This document shows, one piece after another, positions 14,030 through 28,000 of a DNA stretch of 64,000 nucleotides. Position 1 is the first letter of the stretch, and every line of letters begins with the position of its first letter. The DNA is taken from the NCBI RefSeq assembly GCF_048771995.1, contig NC_133032.1:29475501-29539500 (forward strand), read 5' to 3'. The notes beneath the pieces are model-generated. The model was not told the origin of the DNA, did no database searches, and saw only the letters and a list, made by a program, of their open reading frames with translations. A program made the position numbers and the translations under genes. The stretch is from Taeniopygia guttata. Lineage: Eukaryota > Chordata > Aves > Passeriformes > Estrildidae.

Positions 14030-15970
14030 TTGGTTGTTTCAGCATTTTTATTAGACAGTGCTCCACTCAGCAGTTGTACACACGGCCCTGATTCTCCCCT
14101 AATCAGTGCACAAACCTTGGAACATTATGCTCTCAGGCCACTATGACCCAGACTGCACAAACCATGCCCTTTTACAGAAGTGGTGCCCAGGAAACACCCA
14201 GGCTCAGAGCAGTGTCCCTGCACTGCCATCACACCAGTCAAGCTGGGAGGGTAACTTCAAGTGCTGTTTCATTAGGCAAGTCCTCTCTGCTTCCCAGTCA
14301 CCTCCCTGTGCTGCTTGGCTCCTGTGAATGACAGGGTATGCCTGCTGCTGTGTCCCCATGAGCCTGAGGCTTCTGACAGGGATGCCCACCCTCAAGGAGA
14401 TGAGCTTTTCTGCAATTCAGGCTGTCTTCTGATGGACTTTCAGAAACCTATGAGGGCAGCAGGAGCATGGGCTTTGAGGAAACAAATGAGCCTTCCAGGG
14501 CTGGTTTCTGCTCCTTGCCTACCCAGGTGGTTCTCATGGAGCCCCCTGTGCCACTGGGGCTCAGCTGCCCTGTGTTCAGGCACGTGTGAGTGTAACCCTG
14601 CCAGCTTTGGTGGTCTTGCTTTGCCACTGCTGGTCCAGGAGAGTGGCTGTGCTGCCCTTCTATTTCTCCCCTGCCCTTCTGGGACTTGAGGCACTCAGAG
14701 CTCAGCCCTTGAAAGATCAAAATTCATGGCCACAGTGGTGCAGGCTGAGGAGCTGCTCTCAAACAGCACAGAGCTGTGTGGCTACATCTGTAAACCTCCC
14801 TGAGCTCAGTGTTTAGCTCATGCTCAGTGCTAAGAAAGTGGTTTACAGAGTCAGGTCCCAAATTTCTGTGAACTGGTGCAGCATCAGCTAAGGATGGAAA
14901 AGCAGATTTACTCCCTGCAAATACCTGATCTGCCTGACACATCAAAGCCAGTTAACCTAGTGCAGATTTTCCAGTTGGGTAGATGAGTGGTTGCAAATTA
15001 AACTACAACAAGTAGTAGCAAGGCAAACAAGTGACTCAAATTACCCAGGTTTGGGAAAGCTTATAAAAGGAAACATGTAAATAACATCTATAGCTGATAG
15101 GTCAGAACTCAGTGGCATACACATCTTTTCCCTTGTTGCTGCTGGTGGGCACCTGGCACCACCTAATGCACAAATTTAAATAAAGACTGCAAAATAAACT
15201 CTCAAAGCTAACAAGAAGAGACCACAAAAGCAAGCATGCTTAGCTCACTTTTGGACTGGAGTTTGCCACTGGATGACCAATGGACTAGCAAGGTTTCATG
15301 TAAGATGGCAGTGGATTACTTGTCTGTCACTGGAACAAGTGCACAGAGAGCCTTTGCCTTTAGAGCAGATAAGGTGCAAACTCAGGACAAGCCTTTGGCA
15401 TGTCAGTTCCAGCTCTGCCAGTTGCAAGAAGATATTAAAAATATACACAAGACTTCACAGTCCATCACATTCACTTCATGTGGCACAGCCCAGATACTGA
15501 ACCATCTGCTCTCTGGGTGCTCAGAAAGAAAACACTTGAAAACAACTTCCAGGGCAATAGTCTCAGTTTTCCATCTGTTGTTCTCCAAAGGCAGCTAAAT
15601 TCCTGCAACTATCTGTTAGCACAAAAAGAAGTTAAATAGGTTACATTCAATAGAAAACTTCTTCCCAGGAAATGGGATACAGGAAATAGCAAAATTCCGT
15701 AGCCAACAAAATACTGTACAGTTCTCCCTGCTCCCACCTGCAGCCCTGAGTTTTTAAGGGACACCAGCAAAATCTGCATTCTGTCTTTTAAACTAAACAA
15801 TGTAATGAGACAACTAGAAATATTAGAGAACTCAGCATGCCCCCAGGAGGACGGATTGACGTTCAGTTAGGCAAACAACGATGAGTCTGGAAAAGGGAGA
15901 AAGCAGCCTTGAACTGTGTTTCCAAGTGCAGAAGGATACAGGGCAGCAAACTGCCAAGCAGGATTCACAC
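14030..15970 (-). other. LANCL1: LANCL1 3' untranslated region (probable)
   Basis: This is the stretch between the LANCL1 stop codon and the likely poly(A) signal. It holds no further splice-supported coding sequence. The short open frames on both strands (up to 124 codons) show no family similarity. The far boundary is inferred from the AATAAA alone. Confidence 0.5.
14047..14052 (-). terminator. LANCL1: Probable LANCL1 poly(A) signal
   Basis: TTTATT on the plus strand reads AATAAA in the LANCL1 direction, about 1.9 kb past the stop codon. It is the only canonical AATAAA I found on the minus strand between the stop and the neighbouring intergenic DNA. Cleavage would be expected near 14,020-14,037. 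Other sites may be used, and a transcript read would settle the end. Confidence 0.5.
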
Positions 15971-16047
15971 TTAGAGTTCAAATGCAGGGAACTTGGCCTT
16001 GGTAGGCACCAGCAGGTCAGCAAGAAAGTAAATTGTTCCAGCCATTC
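15971..16047 (-). CDS. LANCL1: LANCL1 coding exon 9 (last)
   Basis: The acceptor reads CGTCCTCAG before GAATGGCTGG. The exon completes Gly375 and encodes MAGTIYFLADLLVPTKAKFP followed by AFEL and a TAA stop at 15971-15973. It is nearly identical to the human C-terminus, differing by Lys for Arg in KAKFP. The preceding exon leaves one base of the codon, so the phase fits. Confidence 0.97.
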
Positions 16048-19000
16048 CTGAGGACGAAAAGAACACACGGTGCTTCAGAGAAATTCCCTTTGGGCATCGT
16101 TTTTCTCAGTTATCCAGGGAGGGAATGAGTTATGAAGACAGAAGAAAAGGTCCTAAATATTTTTCAAGGTCTGAGCCCAGGTTTCTTGAGCAACTTTGGT
16201 ACCTCAGTGGGGAAAAGCACTTTGAAGTTAATCAAATGTTGAAAAGCACCTGGCAAAATGCCATGGGTCTTCTCCCAACTCCAGCTCCCTCCTTTTGGCT
16301 TTACCCATCCACAAGTTCAACACTGGGCAGCTCTGTCAAACTCTGGTCCTTAAGACATTGCTCCCAAGGTCCTGACTGATGGAACTTCTGCTGTCCCTTG
16401 GCCTGCAGCAGTTTGGGGAGATTAGGGTTAGCTGGGGGGCTGGCTCCTTCAGCAAATACCCAGATGGCAGATTTGGGGGGGAGCTGTTAGCAGGAGGCAC
16501 AAAGTGCCACAGGAGCAAACAAGGCCCATTAAAGCAGCCCCTTTGCTCCTCAGCTTTAGACTCAAACTGGAACACTCACGAAGGATTTCAATCCTTAAAA
16601 ATGTACACAAAAGAGACTGTCTGAGAAGCCAGGCTACAAATAACCAAAAGGAAGTTGTAGCCATGAAAGAATTCCCCTTGAGATCTGTATGCAAAATCTG
16701 TGTGGGAGGCCTAAGAGGACAAGATGCTTCAACTAAGACATAAGCCTGTGCTACAAGGAGACTCCTTCTGGGAAAGGACAGAAAAACCCAGTGGGTACAA
16801 GCTCCTTTCCATCCCCTACACTGAGTTTTGCAAAGACTCCAGTGGAGCTTATATTCTGTTTTCCTTGGTGCTAGAACAGCTTAGATCCAGGAGTAAAACA
16901 CAAGGCTAGAGACTGACATTACCTTCAAAGAGAGAGAACGGCGTGTCTGGAGTCCGGCACCCATGCTGCCCATAGCTTAAACACCACTCTGCAAACTGAG
17001 AAAAGAGGTACAAAAACTGCTCAAATTTGGTTAAAGTATTTTCTTCTCAAGTTTCTACCTGCATGTCTGCCCCACTATAAATTGGGTTGCAAAGGCAGTC
17101 ATGTAGAAGGCAGAGGTGAATAAGCCCCTCTCCTGCTTCACTCTTACCTTGCAGGCCCTGTAGAGGTATTTCATGTTCTGAGTGAGGTTGTACAGTGCCA
17201 GGAAGGCATAAGCATTGCCAGCTGTGCCATGGCACAGCCCGTAGCCTTTCTTCAGTAACCCATGCTGCCAGATCACTTCTGCACACTGCAGGGCATCATT
17301 CAGGTACTGCTGCTCCCCAAAGACCTGTGGAGACAAGAAACTGCTGTTCTTGCTGAGGCAATGTCCTTCAAACAAACAGCATCCCCGTGGGATACAGAGG
17401 CTTGGGTGTCCTGCTGAAGTGTGTCTGCTGTTTACTTTTTAAAGGATATTTTTGATATCATGAGTGGAGATGTAAGACCATTACTTCACACACAACTAGT
17501 TGTCTCCATGCATCACCTGCAAGAGGGCAACCCACATAACTGATGGATATTTTCAGAAATATTTGTTTAAGAGACTAATTTCTGTATCAGTCAGTGGCTC
17601 CTGTGGGGTGATTTCACTGTAACAAGCCATGCTACTTCCAAGCAAGGGGGGGGTCTCCCAACATCTCCGGAGGAAGTTTCACATTTAGGGGTCTCTACAG
17701 GGTCTTTGCAAGGTGTCTGGTACCTTGTATGCCTGGAGAAGCATGTAGATGACACCTGGTGCTCCATGGCACCAGTGGACGAGGAGGTCTCTGGTGTCAC
17801 CGATGCACGGAGGGTAATTCCCAGACGGGAACTTGAGCTGGCAGACATAGTCCACGCTGGGCTTCACTGTGTTGTGCAGCTTTACTTGACTCACTCCAAA
17901 GCCAGGCTAAGAGAGAGAAAACATTCAAATCAGGGGGAATTCAAAGCAAAGGGGTTCTGCATCTTCCAGCCTCTCGCCTTGCTCTCCCTGCTGCAGCTGC
18001 AGACATTGTAGATGTCAGTTTCTTTATCAAAGTCCCACCTCTTTCACAGTTGGAAGCAGGCTCTGCTTTGGATACAAAGTCATTTCCCGCTTTCCTACTA
18101 TAAGCAGAGATTCTTTCACCACGCTTTTCTCTCCTAGATTCTCACTCTGCTCCAAGTAACCACCTCAGAAAATGCAGGGAGCCAGCAGATACCAACAAAT
18201 GTGAATAATTTAGAAGCAATTAGCATGAGGGGGAAACTCAGACCCAGCTGAGCTACAGGCCTTCATTATGTGACACTGCTGGTGAATGCAGGTCACATTT
18301 TTCCAGATCTCCAAGGTCAGAGATTCCGTCTTAGATTTGAAGAAAACCTTTAGAATTGGAAATGCATGATAAATACATGAGTAAGTCCATCAGACAAGGT
18401 ATCTTTCCCAGTCTGACATTCCCAAGAGCTAATTCAAATGCTGTTCCGTGTTCAAAGAAATGTGAAACAGCTGCTAAGGACCCCTCCCCTCATGGCTCTT
18501 ACCTGCATGAGATAGTAGTAGATCCCAGCCAAACCATGAGCTGCTCCTACATAGTATTCCTGGTACCACTCAAACATCAGTGGGCTCTTAGCTGTGAAAT
18601 TCCTCTTTTTGGCTAAGCTCTCTCCTGAGGCTACAACTTCTTCGCAGACCTGTGAAGGGATGGGAACAAATGTGGATGAGGGAAATACTGCTGACTTGGA
18701 CACAGCCCAGTGAGTATTCTGACACAGAACAACATTTGTTTTTCTGCCCAAGCAGAGGGTGGAATGAAATGTATGCCAGTCTAGTACTGCCTATGGATTT
18801 ACATGGACAGTGGTGCTCTGTCCCTTTGGAAGAAAAGCAGGTATACCATGATGTGGTTTCTCCCTTATTGCCAGAGTTTCTTACATACGGCATTGATTTT
18901 TACCTGCCCAAAGATGAGTTACATGGGAAGAGATAGATAACAAATCAGCAAAAGGCACAGTACCTGCTGAATGTGACTGTGAGGGATCTTTTCCTCTCCA

Positions 19001-22000
19001 AAGTGCTTATTCACAAATATCAGTGCAGACAGATAGCCCATGCGCCCGTAGAGGAGTTCATCTGGCACTCGTGGGTCAGCCTTGTGGAGGTGCAACAAAC
19101 TGCAATGAAAAATTCCCATGGGGGAGATGAGAGGGAAATGCACTCAAACATTCCACTCAAAGCCATGTAAACAAGAACTAAGACTGGAGCTCAAAACCAT
19201 GGCTCATTCCTTCGTGCTGCTGTGCCCTAGGAGTTGTCAGGCCAGGCTCTGGTTCTCAGCCTTCCAGCTGCACAAGGTGGGAAGGTGGAATCACCCCTTC
19301 CTATCTGTCTTTGTTTGGCTGATTGCTTCAGTCTGCTTCACAATGCACTCATACTACATGCTTGGGTTTTAGAGCACCAGCTTGGGAAGCTACATGAGGG
19401 GGAAACCTGGGCTAAAAGGAATGGTCAGCATAAAGCTGCTGACTGCTCAGGAAAGGCTGCCATTATCTCCTTGTGGTGTTATTGACAAGGTGGATGCTCT
19501 GCCAAAAAACATCACTTTCAAATTACAGGGCTATCCTTTTAATTTGGCTACCTAAGGAATATTTGAAAGTCAAACTAGTGCTAATGGTATGTGAAAAAAA
19601 ATCTCACCCCTAATGCTCTAAAGGCCCGATAGAGAAGCTCCTTTCTCTCCATGCCTACAAATAGCCTGGGCTATGCTGTCAGGTGAGAAAGAGGTGTCTC
19701 CCTGAGCTAAAAATCTAAGTTAAGAGGTGGAGCTACACATGCTGTGGCACAAGCAAGAAAAATCCCATAGGGAAAACTGAGAAGCAGTGAGAACAGCTTA
19801 GCAAAGTGGGAGTGCTGTGGCTGTCTGAGGACAGCTTGCCTGGCACCAGGCTTTAGCCCACAAGTGCAGAGTGAGGTCTGCAGTCAAGTATTTGCTTTGC
19901 CACTTCTCCATTCTCTATTTTTCTCAAGCTACATCAGGGAAGGTATAGGTTGGATATTAGGAAAAAAAAATTCACTGAAAGAATAATAAAGTACTGGAAC
20001 TGTCTTCCCAGGAGGTGGTAGAATCACCATCTCTGGATGTGTTTAAAAAAAAGACTGGACATGGCACTCGGTGCTATAGTTTAGTTGAGGTGTTAGGGCA
20101 TAGGTTGGACTTGATGATCTTAGAGGTCTCTTCCAACCTCATTATTCTGTGATTCTGTGATGCTATTATGATATTGCAAAGCTGGTGATATTCCTGTAGT
20201 GCTAACAGAGACTGACAGCACTTCACACTGGTGCTTTGCAGCCCAATCCACTCTTGATGCAATTTTTCCTTTGTTTTACCTCTCATCACACTTCCAGAAA
20301 GACTGGATGTCCTTCCCTGTCAGGGCAGCAGGTAGCAGTGTGATTGGATTTGACTTTATTTTTCTGTTCACCTGTAAGACAGCAATCTGAAAAGTGCCAT
20401 CACTTTTAAAATACCAGCAGAAGTGGCTTTAAGGCTGTTCCCTGACTGTTTCCTGCTGTGAAACCAGCCAGGAAAAGCTTTGTGTGTGCTGAGCTTCCCT
20501 GCCACAGCAGTGTGAAGAACAGAAAAGGAGCCTTGGCTCCCTGGGCTCCATGGACTTTGCAACAACATACTGCAAAGTAAAGAAGCAACCAAATGCCCCA
20601 CGTAGAGAGGATGCTGGGCTATGACTCCTCATGACAGGAAACTTTCTTCCCTTGGCACTGGACTCCAAGTGATTTTGAAGGAGAAAGGAGGAAGCAGTGT
20701 CTCAAGGTGGATTGGCTGTTGTACCACTTGACATGTGGACTGCCCCACGGGGGAGGTTTCTTTCTCACAGATTAAACCCAAGAGACAGAGTTTACACCCA
20801 AGGCATGGGTTCTTCTCTCAGCTGCAGGAGCTGAAAGGAAAGGCCTGCTGCCTGCTCGTGGTGCCTGTCACAGAGTCCAAGGAAGGCAGATTAAGAGGGT
20901 TTCCAAGGAGGTGTTTGGACAAATAGACTGCCTGGCAGCAGGCTGGCCAGAAGAGAAGCTGGCTGGTGATGTTGCTCAGCTCTGAGATGTCAGGTGACAT
21001 AGAAGGAATGGATGAATGTGTGAATTGTAATACCAGTGTTAGGGATTTTCTCAGTTCTGGATGTGATACCTTCTTTTTATGGGGAAATCTAGAGCAACTG
21101 GACCACTTTTCTGTTCTTTGTGCATTACTGCTTTACCTCTAATTGCTTTTCAAGCAGGATCATCAGGAGAGGAAGCCTGCCAGGAGTTTCTGCTGTTTTT
21201 GAAACGTGGTCATACCTTCAAAACGAGATGCCTGGGATGCTGCTGGACTGAATGCATGCAGAACGCATTTCTCAGGTGTGTGGGGTAAGTTGTGCTCTCT
21301 GAAAGGAAGAGCCACTCCTATTCACATTATCAGGCTATCACCTCAACTGTCAACAATCAGCAGTTTCTGGACAGTGGGAAACCAAGGCAGCTTTAAAGCA
21401 AAATGGGTTTTTTTACACCATTGGCTCTGAAAGCAAAGCTTTGACCTTCTGAATTGGTGGGAGGTGACAGGAAAAAGAGGGCTCCTAGAACATGGCTCAG
21501 ATTTTCACAGGCTCTTGGAAAATAGGTTGCCCTGGAACATCAGTCTCTCTAGAGCATAAAAGCACATTTTTTGGTCATGAACTCATTTAGGAAAAAGCAA
21601 GCTTCTGTCTCTTCCACTGCATGTAAAACCTGGCTGATGGATTCTCTCCACTGGCTCTGTAAAGATGAGATGCTTTAAGAGACAGAGGACAAAATGCAGA
21701 GAGGCCCTTCTTCTCCACAGCTCTGATAAAAGTGCTCTTTCTATGCATTTGCACTGCACAGTTTAGCAATTTTCTGTAACTAAACAGCATACTCAAAAAC
21801 CATTTAAGAGTTTTCATTAAGGGAGCTACTTCTCAAAGAAATACTCTATTGTAAAGGAACATGGTTAGGCTAACTGCTTTGGGAATTGGTGCCGCAGTAA
21901 GGACAGTATAGCTGTTCATTTGAGAAAGCCACACTTTTCTGTCTTCCTCTTGCAGATGTGAAGAAACCAATTTCCAGTGTTCTGAATTTATTATACCATT

Positions 22001-25000
22001 AGATGGCAGTGCAAAATTAACCACAAGATTCCATTCTGCCACCAGACCATAGGCAGAGCAAGAGGGATACAGGGAGGGGAGACCTGAGCAAGAAAACGTG
22101 AATTAGGGATAGTTTTTACAACCTGGGACTTATGCACTGACCACAATTGACCAGTATTGTTTGACAGATTAATTCCCTTTTTGTTAACAAATATGTTAAT
22201 CATAGTGAGATTTGCCACTCTGTCAAAGCAAAATCTAACCCACAGATTATTATCAGAACAAAGAAAGAATTCTGTCCTCAGATGATTGTATCTACATAAA
22301 CCAGAAGCTATTCTTAGTCAAGGGAGTGGAACTGGGTGTCCAAACCATACAGACACCTCTGATTCCCACCTGTGGCTTTTTAAAATTGCTATTATGCATC
22401 ATTTGCTCATGGCTGTTTAAGGGCAGTCAGTGTTCTGAAGCATCAGGGGTTTTGTCTTTCTTTGTGCTGATCACGTATGAGGGGAAACTCTCTACAGGGC
22501 TGTTTCTCTCCTTAAAACCCATCTCCCTTAACTGGGAAATGATTGCAACTACATCTCCTTAACTCTTTTCCTTCCTCTGCCACATGCTGATCTACGACAG
22601 CTTGTTGTCCTTAAGTACCCAACAGAAATACATGTGAGAACAGTCGAGGAAAGGCAGGAAATAGAAATAAATGAATCATAACCAGCTGCATTCTGCAGTT
22701 GAAAGGGATGCTGTCAATCTTAGGTTTAAGTCAAAGACAACTAATAAAGAGCAAGTGGAAGCAAGTACCAAAATTAAATCTAATAATCTTACCACATTTT
22801 TCCTTTTCATCAAAATGACTGTAAAGCTAAATTAAAACCACTAAACCCCACCTTCTGTTTTTTTTTGGTTTTAATTTTGGCACTTTTTTCTTCCTTTGTT
22901 TATCAGAATTATTTTTAAGATGGCAATACCAGCTGAACAATATCCTTGCTCCCCAGCCTGCAGGCTGCCATGCAAACGTGTTTGTCCTTAAACCACCTCT
23001 TTTACCAGGGCAGGAAAAGTTTGTGCTGCCTTGCTAACTTACTGGATTATTTCTCACACAAGACTGCAACAAAATGTATTCACATTTGTCAGAGAGTCCC
23101 TTGTACAAGCCCAGACCAGCTCTATGAGCAAGAGGAAGGTCAGGTCAAAGCCATAACCAAGTATTTTACCGGATGATGCAGTCTTCTGCCTGCTTCTGGT
23201 TCTGCAGCTTGTGGTAGACAACAGCAGCCACTGCCAGGGGCCCAGCATCACCACACAGGAAAGTGATGGATCGCCTGGTCAAGCACCTCAGGCTCTTCTT
23301 CACGTACTCATGGGCCACCTGAAGGTAGGCTGGGTCTCCATACACATCAAACAGATGCAAATACAGCAAAGCAATGCCTGCAGAAGGAACAGAAAGGTTG
23401 CATCCACTAGAAATGTTTGCTCTGTTACTTTGGTGAAGCTAAAAGTATGGCCTGGGCCTCATCTAGGGCATAGCCTGACAGACCAGCTTCTCAGGGACAT
23501 AACCCACAGTTCCTTTCCTGCTTTGTCATCTCCCTGTAACTTGGTGCTGCTTCTGAGTGGAGTGCAGGTCAAGACAACAGCAGGGTCTGACCGAGGAAGG
23601 CCTGGAGAACAGCATAGAATTGCATAACATTTTATGTACAATTACATACAATTTTAGTAGCAAGAAGCAAAAGATGAGAACTAGACAAACCCACCTAAAT
23701 CCATACACTGTACCTGTGATTTCTGCTCAACAGTGAAAGGGGAAAAAATTAATCTTTGGGCAGATGTGACACAACAGAACTGAATTGCCACCTTCTATTT
23801 TTTTCCCCATGCTTAGGGGGTAAGCGTTGAGTCACTTAGCTTGGATTGGATTTTTTAAAAAAGTGACACACCATCAACACTGAGAAACAGCATCCTTAGG
23901 ACATCCAGACATCCTAGTTGACCCTTTTTAAGAATTTCCTTCTATTATTCTTTTTTAATTCTTTTTCATTGGGAAGCACCGGCAAGGTTGTTGCAGTTCC
24001 CTGGACATTATCTCCTGCTGTTGAGCAAGTCCCAAGCCCTACAGGAAGGGCTGGTGCATCCTAGAAAAAAGGGACTGCCTAATTCTCCTCTGCAGCACAC
24101 CACTTATGAGACCAGCCTGTCTGAAACGCAAACAGCTGCCTAGAATACTAGAGAAGGCTGCATGGTCCTCACTAGAGGTTTCCAATGGACTGGCCAGCCA
24201 CAAAAACAGTTCTGCTACTCAGCAGTCACATCAGCTGCTGTCCTTTGCCTCTGTCTGCCTTGTCTTCATCCAGCTCTTGCAGCTTTCAGTAGGTAAATGA
24301 GGAGTTCTCAGTAAGTCTGTGCCTGACTGGTCTGTCACACTTGAACCATCCTTCTGATCTGGAAGACATCCTTAAACCTGCACTTAAGACAGCTACTGGC
24401 CTACATCACTTTGAGAAGAGCTTATTTCTCCCCTTAACAATAACCATTTCTAAGAAGACTCAGGTCCTGCATTAAGCCTAAATTAATAGAGCCAATCTCT
24501 GCAGATTTTCATGTGTTAAGGTCAAGGGGGCAAGCGTGCTGCAAAATTACAGCCCAAGGCACTGAGGACAATTTCAAACTTGGATAATTTTCTCATTTTG
24601 CATGGGTAATCTCCAAAGCTTCATGTTACAGACAATCCAATTCCACGTGTACTTTATGTATAAAATTTCCATTTCCTGCTGAAGCTAATAACCTTGTCCT
24701 CTCTAAGCAATTCAGTGCTAGCAATTCTAGAGAGAGCTCAGATGTACAGTGCCTTCACTCAAGCCTATAAGGATGTGCATATGAAGCCCTTCTTTAAAGG
24801 GGAACCCTCCTTTTCCAGCTAGAAAATGTCAAGTGACTCTCCTTGATTTATTTAGTACCTAGCACATCATCTAGACTCTATTAGCCTGATAGCTGTCTGA
24901 GCACAACTTGCACCCTTGATTTATCCGCTTTAATATACAACTTCTAGCTTTGTAAGTAGTTTCTATTCCCATTGCCATCGTGCCACCGTAATTAAGCACA

Positions 25001-28000
25001 TCAGTACCCTGCCAAGACCACTGCAAGGATTGAATTCTTAGAAAATAAATCTCAGCATTGTTTTCCTCTGATTTCTTTGCCTCTCCTCTTTTAAAACATT
25101 TCTCACCCCCTATCCTTTCAGGCCCAAGCATCTTTGGAAAGACTCCAAAAAACTACTGACCTGTAATAAAGGATGAAGCTGTTTTCCCAAAACATTCACT
25201 TTTCCTTTTTATTTAAAACTGAAAGGTCTTACAAACTGCATGCAAAGCCAGTTTTCTCAATTCATTCCTGTTATCATTTGATACTGGCAGTACTCCAGGT
25301 AACCACAAAAGCTGTTCACTCACCCTCTTCTGTTATAGTTGGGCAAAGGAGAGGGGAAAAAAATTTATGAAGGGCTCATGTGTTGAGATAACCAGGCCAT
25401 GCCAAGTCAACACAATTCCTCAAGGAACTCCTTATTCCCAAACTGCTCAGAAGGGTGCAATTTGGTATGCGTGTGTGCCAAGCTGCAGGCAGTGTATTTC
25501 AGAGGTGGCGCAGGTCAGAGACAAGGGTATCCACTTGGTGACTTTGGTTAAGTTAAGGCAGTGTTGCTTTGCAAAAGCTCTTCCAAAGCTCTGCCTCACT
25601 CCCTCTCCAATATCCTCCTCAGTCCAACTGACTGGGTAAGTTTGTGACTGACTGGGTGTTTGTTTGGCATGCTTTACGTGGTACACAAACATGGCATCAC
25701 CAAACCCATGGAGCTAGGTGGGCTGTGGATCTGCTCCATTACTGTGTGCCCTGGAGGTCTGGTGTTCAGTGTCCCAGTTGGAAATGTGGCCTAATTTTGT
25801 GATCTCTGACTGTTTCCAAGCAGAACTGCCATACAGTGGCCGTCTGTGGTGGCCTGCTACCACCAAAGATGTCTGGGCTTTGTTCTGTTGATTGTTTACC
25901 ACTGGACCTTTTTCTCTGTAGTTTCTCAGAAGTCCAAGTTTTTTGCTTCTTGACCCTGCTGCAGAGACAAATGAGATGGGGAATGCATCAGAGAGTCCTT
26001 GAGGGTACAGGGCTGCACTGAACACGTGCTGCTGACAGACCAACAGGGCTCTGCTGACTGAAATGGCCACCTCCAGCACGCAGAAAGCCAATACATGGGA
26101 GCCGAGTGTCGATGCCCAAGATGCTCGCTCACTGCAGGTAATCAGGAGGCCAAAGTCAATCCTGCGTGCCTCACAAAGCCTGCTTAGTCACCACCTTCAA
26201 AAGGACAGTAAACAGCACCTCTCTCTTCTCACCCTTCTGTAGGGTAGGTGCAGGGGGCTACTTTGCACTAGGTATTTCTTTAGGGCAGGGCAGTGGAGTT
26301 ATGCCAGTTGTGCTAGAGTTACAGCCAGCTTGTGCTGATGCCCTGACTTCAGCAGCCATTGCTCTCAACAGAGCAGGCACTCTGGAAATACCGGGTAAGG
26401 TCTTGCTTGTGAGCTAAAGCTCTGCAGTAGGCAGAAATGTGAGCTAAAGGTCTGCAGTAGGCAGAAAAAGTATCATCCATACGTGCCTCAACTTCTCTGC
26501 AAGTTTAGACTTGCTCTTTTGTTGGACTGCAAGCAGTTTGCTTTGCAAGCAAATTATGCCCTTAGACTGTTCTGAACATGCCTCCCTGCCCAGCAGGAGC
26601 TGAGCTGCGCTTCTTCTACCAAAGAAAGGAGGTTGCTGCAAGAGGATATTTGTTCCAAATCGACCACCTAGAGTTTTAAAGATCTCTTTATAGAGATCTT
26701 GCATTAACCCAGGGCAGTAAATCAGCCAGCAGCCTCAAAGCAAGATGTCAAACATAGAGGGAAGAAGCAGAAACCTATCCCTGCACTGTGATGAAGCCTG
26801 ATGGTTTCTAGTGAGACAGCTGATGCCATTTTATTATGTCAGGCATGGGGTAAAATAGCACGGATGGCCCAGCTTTATTACCCAGCTCAAAGGATAATTA
26901 GCATCTTTCCTGGTGCAGATACATGGGATGCTGCCTTGCCCTCCTAAATGCACGCCAAAGTCACACTGCATGCAACAGTGAGACATCTCTGGAAGTCCAT
27001 GTTCAGAATTGATTGGAGAGCCAGTTTGCAGCTTCTCTTCCGACTGCATGATTGATTATCCAGGATTATCCAGCATTTATCCTGCCTTAAAACCTGGGTA
27101 ACAGAGTTTCTTCTGTAAAACTTTTTACCCCATCACAAAATCCTGCAACAGGTTAGGTTAGCAGGGATCAGTGGTGATCTGCTCCAACCCTCTGAAAGGA
27201 AGGTCAACCTCAAATTTGCATGCCATTGCTCTGGGCCTTGTCCAGTCAAACACTGAATATCTCCAAGAACAGAAAATTCACAAAAACTACCTGCCAAGCA
27301 TTTGGCAGGAATGTGGTTTATGTGAGTGACCCAAGGCACTCTATTATCTCTCAGCAAATGCAGCCTCACTTTCTCTTGTTCTGCAGGGATTACCTGAGGA
27401 TTTACATTTTTCTGAACAGGACTGAAAGGGATGTAAGTTCTCTGGGTTTTGAGGTTAAAACAAAACATATTGCACTGAAGTGAATGAAAAGTATTTTCCC
27501 AAAAGTTTTCCTGAACTAGTTCAGCTGTAATTTCATTCTTACATGGCTTTCCTTTCAAAAGACAACTGAGCCTTGCTCTTTGTCCCTGATTGTCAGTGGG
27601 CCAGCCAAAAGCTGTGGATGAGGCAGGCCAGCTGAACTCACTGGGCAGTTTCAGAGGCCCTCTGTGACTAAGACATTGCCAGAGAAGGGGATGGTTTAAT
27701 GGGAAACAAATTCCAAATGAACTACCATAGTGTGGAGGAATATATATTATATACCTCATCACCTCATCACCTTGGAAGGAGGGAACAGTCCAGTAGACAC
27801 TGGACTCAGGAGAATCCCACCTTCTGCAGTCAGCTGGTGACAGGAGTGAATTTCCTTCTGTTCCCTTTCCACCATCTGTGCTCCCAGCCAAGACAGTCTT
27901 TGGAGCAAGGCCTTTTGCATTATCACAAACACCAAGAGTCATACAGGTATCCCTCAGTATCCCCAGGCTAATCTGTTTGGAAATGGGTGAGGCCTCTGTG

